Assembly (NCBI GenBank): GCA_949751835.1
Contig: CATKHK010000031.1
Coordinates: 391,385 to 455,384 of the forward strand
From: Blepharisma japonicum
Lineage: Eukaryota > Ciliophora > Heterotrichea > Heterotrichida > Blepharismidae
Reading direction: 5' to 3'
DNA length: 64,000 bases
This document shows positions 56,512-64,000 of the stretch, one piece after another. Below the pieces are notes generated by a model. That model ran no database searches and was not told the origin of the DNA. It saw only the letters and a list, made by a program, of their open reading frames with translations. How positions within the stretch are numbered: position 1 is the first letter of the stretch; each line of letters opens with the position of its first letter. A program made the position numbers and the translations under genes.

Positions 56512-58859
56512 TTTTCAGTCGAAGCGCTACAAAATTTGGCAGTGCTGTCTTTTGTGTCTTTTCTAAACAGTGCTTCATAAAATTTATATAAAGAGCTGCA
56601 GTTTAATAAATTTAGTTTGATCAAGGCTGAATTGCTTAAACTCGTTAATGAATAGGGATGATAAGACAAATATTTGCCAAGGAGAAGAATAATAGTGCTT
56701 ACACAGTTAGAAAATCCTTTATGGATTGCAATTGATAAGGGATTTTGATTATAAATAGTATTGATCATTGATGATCCATTTTTCAAAGCTAATTTTAAGT
56801 GGTTTGGATAATTAAAATAGGCATAGAGATGCAAAGTGTTTATCATATAGGGAAAAATAGCTCAGTTGTCCATTTCTTGATTATAATCAACTTCTTGATT
56901 ATTTATAAGCTTTGATACATATTTCATGTATTCGTATTTATTTCCAGGTCCAGCAAAGGTCATTTTGCTCATTTTTAAGGGGTTCTCTTTAACCATCAGT
57001 GTATTTATTTTAGCGCCTTCAAGATTGTCTTCATAGAAATAATAGTTTCCATCACCACATGTTTTCGCATAAAACAATCTATCATATTTATATGAAAATA
57101 TCTTGTTAAAAGTCTCCAGACTAATAAAAAGTACATCTCCTTCTTCATAGCAATAGCAAATGACGAATCTATCATCTTTTGTTACATTAATTGTATCTAT
57201 TTGTGAAGAGCATTGAATTGAATGCAATCGAATGTTTTTTCTTCAATTTCAGAAATTTATTGTTCCATTTGAAATAGATAAAATAAAAATTTCTTCATTA
57301 TGAGTTATATTCATAGAGACATTGTTTTCTGTTTCATGAATAGTTGCTATTTCTTTTGTTGTATCAAGATCCCATACCCTTAGGATCTCATTTGAAGATA
57401 TCCCTACTAGTGCGTTTGATTTCGGCAAATAATAAATCTCATTTGTCCTGCTATCGAAGCCTTTAAATTCTTTAATTATAGTCAGGGACTCAAAATCCCA
57501 TAAAAATATTCTCTTTTGACTTCCAGTGACAAGGTATTTTCCATCAGGACTGGAGCATGACCATCACATAGCTTCATAAGTATTTTTATCCAAAGTTTTC
57601 GTATAAATGTTTCCTGTTGGAATATGAACTTTGTTTATCGTGTTCTTGTTAATTATAAAAAAATATTCGTTATTTTGAACGTTTCAATAATTGCCGTTAA
57701 TATTGGCAACAAACTTGATTTCATTGGTAATAAAATTCCATGTATGAAACTTGTCATCAATATTAAAAACAATTGTAGACTCATCTAAGCACTCACAATT
57801 GTTTGCTTCTATAGATTTTTGGAAATCGAAGGCAGGAAAATTTAGCACATAAATGTCGCAATAACGCCCAGTTACAAATACTTGTTTATCATCTGCACTT
57901 AGCCCTACAAAATTGATTTCAAAATTATCAATATTTATTGTCTCTATAATTTTAAAACTTTGCAAATCATAAAAAAATAAATTTACTTGGTCTGGAAACA
58001 CAAGAATTTTTTCATCGCTAGTAACCGCGAATACTCCTCATTGGTTATAAGTAAGTTCAATTTCTTTCAACGTTTCTAATGTATAAGCATTTAAAATAGT
58101 AAGTTTAGTTTCTTTTCCAATTATCATCATAGATCCCTTAGGAGAATAGAAAATTCTAAAAAATTCTGGATCAATTGGTATTTCACCAACCTTTTCATTG
58201 TTTTCTGATAGAGCTGTTAGCTGGTTATCTGAAGAAACAAGAACAACTTGTCCTTTCCTTGACATCGTAAATACTTTAAAATCGCCCGAAAACATTGTTT
58301 TTGGCTTAGTTGTATCAGAAAAATCGAATAATAAAATTTCATCGCTAAAATAGGCAACTAAGCTTTTTTGATCATAATATTTTTCCATGCGAAGCAGCTC
58401 CCTGCCTTCTTCAAATGACCAAAACAAACTCACCTCGAACGAAGGAATTTTAATGCTGAAAATTTCATTTTCTCTATGAAAATACCCCACACTTTTGTCT
58501 TCGAAAAATACCAATGAAAATCACCCAGATTCTGAAATTTTTTTGTCGACAAAAGTTCGAGCTAAAATATCTAAGTAAAGAATTGCCCCTTCATTTGTTT
58601 GGGCTAAATAATGAACTCCGTCTGACAGTGGCAGCAAGTATTCAACTGTGAAAGGAAGATTGAAAGAAATCGGTAATGCTTTACGAAGATGGGTGGAAAT
58701 GTCATTCATGGCTTGCTTCAATGACGAAAAAAACAACTCAGCCTTATATTCTTGATAGACTGGAGGCATAAGTGCTGTTATCTGATGTTGAAAGCTGGCA
58801 GATTTTGAATAACCGTTCTCTTGGCTAAGCAATGGCTCTAAGAGAACTGAACTATCCAT
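56508..58859 (-). pseudogene. WD40-like propeller half of a split WD40-channel gene
   Basis: 783 residues open in one frame from ATG 58859 (MDSSVLLEPLLSQENG) to TAG 56508-56510. Beta-propeller blades are evident: LLFDFSDTTKPKTMFSGDFK, LTILNAYTLETLKEIEL, WSCSSPDGKYLVTGSQKRIF with LWDFESLTIIKEF, and ILRVWDLDTTKEIATI. An ankyrin-like helical part follows near residues 680-760 (NQNPLSIAIHKGFSNC). In ciliates such propellers are found fused to ion-transport domains, and the matching channel half lies at 54330-55736 in the same frame. If the two are joined across the interruption a TAG would still remain between them, so the gene is likely dead unless that codon is read or was miscalled. Confidence 0.7.
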
Positions 58860-59170
58860 TTATATATACTATTTTTAATTTAATTACGGATTCAGAGTAT
58901 TAAAAGTAAAGGTGACTGGATTTATTTTCTCAATTGTATTTACAAAAAATAAGCAAGAAATTATAAGAGGTATCGTTTAGTATAATTTATAATAAGCTAT
59001 TCAAATATCAGTGATAAATTTACAATTTTATGAATTTTTACATCCTTAAGATCAATATTTAAACTTAGAATTCGCTGCTAGGCATCACCTATAAATTTAT
59101 TTACTTAGGTCCGCTGGGTAGACCTTGTCGACAAAAGTTAAGAGATGGGCTGATTCACCACATCACTTAA
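58860..59170. other. Gene-free stretch upstream of WD40 half
   Basis: 311 nt, AT-rich; nothing recognisable. It would hold the promoter of the split gene. Confidence 0.45.
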
Positions 59171-60320
59171 ATGTATATATTTCTTCCTAAAACATTTAGC
59201 GCATTACCTTCATAAATATTAGTAAATGCATTATTAGGGTCAAGTCTAATTGCTTCAGTAAAGCACTCTATTGCCTCGAGATTTCTTCCCAAAGCATTAA
59301 AGGCCTCTCCTTATTACTATAAGCTACAGAATCACTAGGATTAAGTTTGATTGCTTCGCTATAACATTCAATTGCTTCAATATTTCTTTCTAAAGCATAA
59401 AGAGCCTTTCCTTTGCTGTTGTAAACAACTGCATAAGCCAGGTCGAATTTGATTGCTTTATCATAGCACTCTATTGCCTCGAGATAATTTTTTAAATCAG
59501 CGAAAACATTGCCTTTGCTATGATAAGCAATGATAAAACCAGGATCAAATTTGATTGCTTCATTATAGCTTTCTGTTGCTTCCTGAAGCTTTTCTAATCT
59601 TAAAGCACATTTCCTTTATTATTATTATGAGCAATGGCATAATTAGGCTTGAGGTTGATTACTTCATTATAGCATTCTACTGCATCAATTTCTCTATCTT
59701 GAGCACAAATGCTTTGCCTTTATTGTTGTAGAATACAGCAGAATCAGGATCGAGTCTGATAGCCTCGTTATATGTTCAATTGCTTCGTCCTGTCTTCTTA
59801 AAGCATAAGAGCAAGCGCTTATAATTGTAAATGGCATTAATGCTAGGGCCAATATATATTTTTGAATAATCGCAACCTACAACTTGAATCGTCCCATCTA
59901 AATTGCAAATAGTTAATTTTTCATTACTATAAGTTGAAGCAGACATATAGTAAAGCTTGATTGCTTCATCATAGCATTCTATGGCTTCAATATTTCTGCC
60001 TAAATCACTTAGGGTAGATCCTTTATCCATGTAAGCATTAGCATGTTCAGGTTCAAGCTTGATTACTTGGTTATAACGTTCTATAGCTTTTAGGTTTTCG
60101 CCTATATAATGAAAAGAACGTTCTTTATATAATAATTCTTAGAATTGTTGGGATCAAATTTGATTTCTTCGTTAAGGCATTCAATTTTTTCAAGATCTAT
60201 CCCCAAATTAGAAAGAGATAGTCCTTTATTATTGCAAATAGTATGGATAGGATTGAACTTGAAATTTTGGCTATAGCCTTCAATTGCTTCAATGATTGAA
60301 ACTTTTTTTCTAATAGCCAC
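59171..60320 (-). pseudogene. Decayed TPR-repeat gene
   Basis: About eight or nine TPR-like units are visible on the minus strand with the same consensus (EAIECYDEAIKLDPN, AYxNKGxAL), for example MDKGSTLSDLGRNIEAIECY near 60030 and ECYNEVINLKPNYAIAHNN near 59660. One- and two-base indels break the frame between most units, and a non-TPR insert lies near 59800-59930 (GTIQVVGCDYSKIYIGPS). Pieces up to 84 codons stay open. It is related to the intact TPR gene at 35457-36134. Confidence 0.65.
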
Positions 60321-60334
60321 ATGCTTACTATAAT

Positions 60335-60700
60335 ACGCAACTTCAATAAGAATTTTTTTATTTAAATCAAACTTGTAATATTTGCGAGAATCCTAAATTT
60401 CAATGATTGAGATATATGCTGCTTCTTTATTATATGACCTAAAAACTTGTTCATAAATTTCATTAATTACTGATTTTCTTATTCGTTTCCAAGTATACTC
60501 ATCTCCAGTCTCACTCTAATAAATCATTCCACATTTAGAACACTCAATCAAATATAATCTCTCTACTTTTATCACAAATTTTTTGTATTCGGGGAAAATT
60601 CATAAGGTATTATGGAAAAAGAGTTAATATCGATCGAATATATTAGAAGATTATTTATATGTCCGACTATCATAATCAAAAATGGTTTCACTTGAATTAA
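60335..60700 (-). pseudogene. Fourth kelch-family copy, C-terminal remnant
   Basis: Minus-strand pieces SIDINSFSIIPYEF, ERLYLIECSKCGMIY, SETGDEYTWKRI and YYKFDLNKK follow the same order as in the kelch genes at 45396 and 50442. Several stops and a frameshift are present. Only the last two blades remain. Confidence 0.6.
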
Positions 60701-60703
60701 AGA

Positions 60704-63590
60704 TTGGAGATCGAAAATTCTTGCCAAGCTTATTTAGGTGCAATTCTTGAAGGTGTTAATGTAGGTATTGTAAGCTTCAGAACTACAGGATCAGGCAAAA
60801 CCTTCAATCTCGAGGGTCAAGGCTCCGACTCCGGCTTGATCCACTACTTTGTTCAGTTTCTATTCGAACCTCTCGACGAAAAAAAGTACAAACTCAGCCA
60901 AGGGAGGCCTTCTTCAGGAAGCTCTCAAGTTTATTCATACTCAGTCAAAATCGCTACTTGGAAATCTCGATAAAGAAGTTTCTGAATTATTAATCTAGTC
61001 CAATTCAAGAATTCTAGGAACTCCGCATATTGTGCAGAGTGAATGAGAAGGCCCAGCTGTGAAAAATGCAAGCGGCTCCAATGCAACAGCTCTCATGGGC
61101 TCATACATTAGCCAGACGAAATAGAACTCACGTTACTAATGAATTCTGACCTCTAAGTGATAAAAGCAACCACTTTTTTCATAGTCGAAATTTTGATGAT
61201 TGCAGTGGACCAGGTATCAAAGGAGACAAATGCATTGGTTTCTAGGTTAAACTTTGTAGACCTGCCTGGGATGGAAAAGTTGAATGAAGATGCAGAGACA
61301 TTAAGGATTCGTGAAGGAAATACATTGAACAAAGCAGATTTACGATAGGAGAGCTCATACGAAATATCAGCCAGATAAAGAAGACTATATAAGGTATGAT
61401 GGGTCTAATGTAACCCATCTGCTTAAAGACATCTTTGCAGGCAATTGTTTATCAATGTGCTTGATTTGTTTGCAATATGGAGACAACATAGGGTCTTACT
61501 TGGGCTTAATTACATGAAAATGCTGAAGGCTACTATCAATTTCCCAGTGGTAAATGGTAGCAGATAAATGGGCTTACTCAGGAAATTCAGAATTGAGATC
61601 ATGAATTTGATGAATCAAATAACATCCTCTGCATATCAGCTCTAGGCTCAGGGCAGGTTACAGACTTAGAAAAGCAGCCATTGATGGAAACTTGCACAAA
61701 CTGAGAATTGCTAATGAAAAATCACACTGATTTTGAGGATGAGAGATCTTAAAGTGGCATATAACAAATTGATCAAGGAAAAAGCAGATCTGCAAGAAGA
61801 ATTGATTAACTCAGAAGAAGCAAAGCTGGATATTGGAAGCACTTATTGAATTGCAGATGGAAAATGTGAAACTGCAGCATGAAATGGGAAAAGGAGGTCT
61901 TGATGTGAACTCAAAGGCACTTTATGCAGAAAATAAAGTCCTGGCTGCCAATATGAAGCAAGAAGAAGCACTGTAGGCTATTAATGAAATGCAAGAAATG
62001 CTGAAAAAGGTGCTAGAAGAGAAAAGAGATTTAGAAATAGAGTTTGTGGTACTTAAAACTAATTATTTGAACTTGTCGATGAATTTAATAAAGAAAAGGT
62101 TAGAAATGAAAATCTGAGCTTAGAAATAATTATTAGCAAACAAAAACAAGGCCCTAAGAGTGATTCTGATGCATATGCAAAAATCAAAGGAAGCATCTCT
62201 TTAGAGCAAAATAAACTACTTGCAGAAATACAAAAACTAGGAAAATTAAACAGAGAGCTCGAGGATTCTTTATTGAATGCCAAAGCATAATGTGAGAGGC
62301 TCAAATTGGAGCTGATTAATTACGATTTAAATGCTGAAATGCAGCAAGTTGATTTTGATAACCGTAAAGTAGAGCTGGAAAGAGGCTATAATAACAGGAC
62401 CATAAGCGAGACAAGCAAATGAACAAAAAATAAATGAAGTTGAAAACAAAGTCGGCCAATTAGCCCAGCAAAACGATATGAATTTTTCTGATATATTGTT
62501 TCTCTTACCAGACACCTGAAAATAGCTCAAAAGAAGGTGGCAGAGCTAGAAGAACTGTTAAGTGACTACCAAAATCACGATAATTTGATGAGCAATGAAA
62601 ACCAAAGCCTTCATTTCCAAATTGACGATATGAGAGCCAATTTTAGAGCAAAACTCATTAAAACTATGAAAGAAGGGGTTGATCCTTTGGATAACAGGGT
62701 CACTAATGCAAGATAAGGTCTTATAATGAACAAGGAGCAGAACTGAGAGACAAACTCAATAAAGAATTGGCCGAAAGCGATCACAAAAAAAATAATTAGA
62801 GGACTGAAAGCATATGCGATGAGCTTGAAAAGCTTAGCTAAGGACTGGACTCCTCTAGGGCAGCTAATGCCGCAGGTTTTGGTGGTTCCATCACAAATAT
62901 TATGAGAAGATGAGGATAGGCCTATTGCTCAAAGAGCCCTAAATCAAGAACTAGAAAAGCTGAGAATCAGAAATGCAAGTCTTGACCAAAAAGTAAAAAC
63001 ACTGCAGAGCAAACTTCTAGGAAATAATGAGCAGTTTTATAGACTTGCCAATGGAAATAGAGGTAATGGAATTCAAGAAAGACTACTAAATGAAATTGAA
63101 TACTTGAAAGGAGCCCCTGTAAGCCAATCTAGGCGTGGGAGTGGAAATTATGATGCATATGCCCTTCGAAAAGAAAGAAACCAGTTTAGAGAAGAAAATA
63201 GAAGGCTTAATCAAGAATTGAAAGAGAGTCGAGCCAGAGGAAGCAATCAAGGAATCCCTTCAAATGATCAGTCTTTGTATGGAGAAATAGAAAGACTGAG
63301 GAAAAAATTAATTGAGTATGAACAGGGAGCGTCAGGCCCAGCGAATGGTTCACAGCCTAAAAATCTTCAGATGAAAGTGACTTATCTTGAAGATGTGCTC
63401 AGAAAACTGGAAAAGGAAAGAAGCGAATGAGTATGAAAGCTACAATGGCTGAAGAGCAGCTAAAGAATTTGAATGAGCATATGAATTCATCGATACAGAA
63501 CTATCAGGGAAAGATTGGGGAGCCAAAGAATGCCATCCAGCAAATGAAGGGTGGAGGACCCAATTATTCAAGAATGGGGGGATGTTAATT
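60704..63590 (+). pseudogene. Kinesin pseudogene, motor and coiled-coil tail
   Basis: The motor begins within 60704-60973: GVNVGIVSFRTTGSGKTFNLEG is the kinesin P-loop region (normally FAYGQTGTGKT) and GLIHYFVQFLF follows. After frameshifts come NSRILGTPHIVQSEWEG (about 61005), SRLNFVDLPGMEKLNEDAE and LRIREGNTLNKADL (61235-61345, compare SKLxLVDLAGSE and EGxxINKSL), and THLLKDIFAGNCLSMCLIC (61420-61480, compare LTxLLQDSLGGN). A coiled-coil tail runs from about 61745 to 63590 in mixed frames (EENRRLNQELKESRARG, LEDVLRKLEKERSE, then MAEEQLKNLNEHMNSSIQNY in another frame). DLPG replaces DLAG, and many stops occur. This is a full-length but dead copy. Confidence 0.75.
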
Positions 63591-63860
63591 TTTAATTAAT
63601 TGTATTATCAAAAGTAACCTTATGGATACTAATAGCATCTGAATTTTTTTCTAGGTGAAATTTTTAAGATCGAAAGCTGAGAAGCTTTTCCGAAGCTAAA
63701 CGCAAATTTGAATAAATTTCCTGTATCAGTTCCTTTTTTCCTGAAAAGCATACAAGGGTACTTCTTTTTTTGAACATATAATCCAGTCATTATGATAACG
63801 CCTAAACCAAAAAATAGAGTTAATACTAGTGGAATTTCCACCAGCCAAAGATAATATAGC
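63591..63860. other. Spacer, no clear gene
   Basis: A minus-strand frame (63629-63862) encodes one hydrophobic segment (PLVLTLFFGLGVIIMTGLYV) but has no upstream ATG and no relative I know. It could be a terminal exon or a remnant; I do not call it a gene. Confidence 0.3.
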
Positions 63861-63861
63861 A

Positions 63862-64000
63862 ATTAATATTCAATAAAATAAAATCAGAAATAGAAACAGC
63901 AAGAATCAGCCAAGCCAAAAAGAAAAAAGAGTACCTAATGTACCAAAAACGAATTGATATCCAAAATAAAATAGAAGACAAACAAAGACGGCTTATAATG
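63862..64000 (+). CDS. Possible 5' part of a charged helical protein, cut by the window end
   Basis: Open to the window end from a TAG at about 63857: SEIETARISQAKKKKEYLMY and RIDIQNKIEDKQRRL. The first in-frame ATG is near 63949. Composition fits a coiled coil. With no downstream sequence it may be a gene start or another remnant. Confidence 0.25.

Noticed and set aside
63629-63862. Minus-strand one-helix membrane ORF
   Set aside because: TAA directly upstream, no ATG before the hydrophobic segment and no known relative.
1-64000. CRISPR array, telomere repeat, rRNA or intact transposase
   Set aside because: No regularly spaced repeats, no CCCTAA-type tracts, no rRNA-like conserved blocks and no DDE or reverse-transcriptase motifs were seen.

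Overview
The window reads as nuclear DNA of a ciliate, most likely a Blepharisma-like heterotrich. Long conserved proteins stay open only if TGA is read as tryptophan: at 30832 (calcineurin CDLLWSDP), 24380 (P4-ATPase KNTKW) and 32423 (DHHC enzyme), TGA sits where these families carry Trp or another aromatic residue. TAA and TAG remain stops. Four introns are visible, each only 15 or 16 nt long with GT...AG ends (7141-7155, 31758-31773, 34376-34390, 37571-37586). Trp-TGA plus 15/16-nt introns in AT-rich, compact DNA is what is described for Blepharisma macronuclear DNA. The genus is an inference; the code and the introns are read from the sequence. No telomere repeat, rRNA or CRISPR array was seen.

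Positions 1-35,324 are gene-dense and nearly all intact. From left to right: a voltage-sensor adenylyl/guanylyl cyclase (-), a Cys-rich secreted protein, an SH3 coiled-coil protein, a PLAC8 protein, two unknown proteins, an LC8-type dynein light chain, a long coiled-coil protein with a C1q/TNF-like end, a FAM135 lipase-like protein, tRNA-Leu(UAG), a START-domain protein, an A/B-type cyclin, a TFIIIC B-block-like protein, an ODA-docking-like coiled coil, an acidic protein, an RPA70N plus Yippee/Mis18 fusion, proteasome Rpt2, a PH-FYVE protein, a 2,125-aa P4-ATPase/guanylyl cyclase, calcineurin A, a DHHC palmitoyltransferase and dymeclin. Spacing is tight: one pair of stops is 6 nt apart and one pair of starts 41 nt apart.

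From about 35.3 kb to the end the character changes. Intact genes are few: a TPR protein, a LamG/Cys-rich surface protein and a truncated kelch protein. Most of the rest is decayed gene sequence recognisable by protein motifs: two ABCC transporter remnants, an M20 peptidase remnant, a SEC63 pseudogene with a DNA primase small-subunit pseudogene inside it, several kelch copies at different stages of decay, a WD40/TRP-like channel gene split by a 771-bp interruption between 7-bp direct repeats, a decayed TPR array and a full-length kinesin pseudogene.

The genes do not form an operon or one pathway. Signalling genes are prominent (two nucleotide cyclases, calcineurin, FYVE, SH3, DHHC), as are cilium-related ones (dynein light chain, ODA-docking-like coiled coil). 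The best targets for a second look are the cyclase that lacks its second metal-binding Asp, the RPA70N-Yippee/Mis18 fusion, the nested SEC63/primase pseudogene and the phase-preserving interruption of the channel gene.
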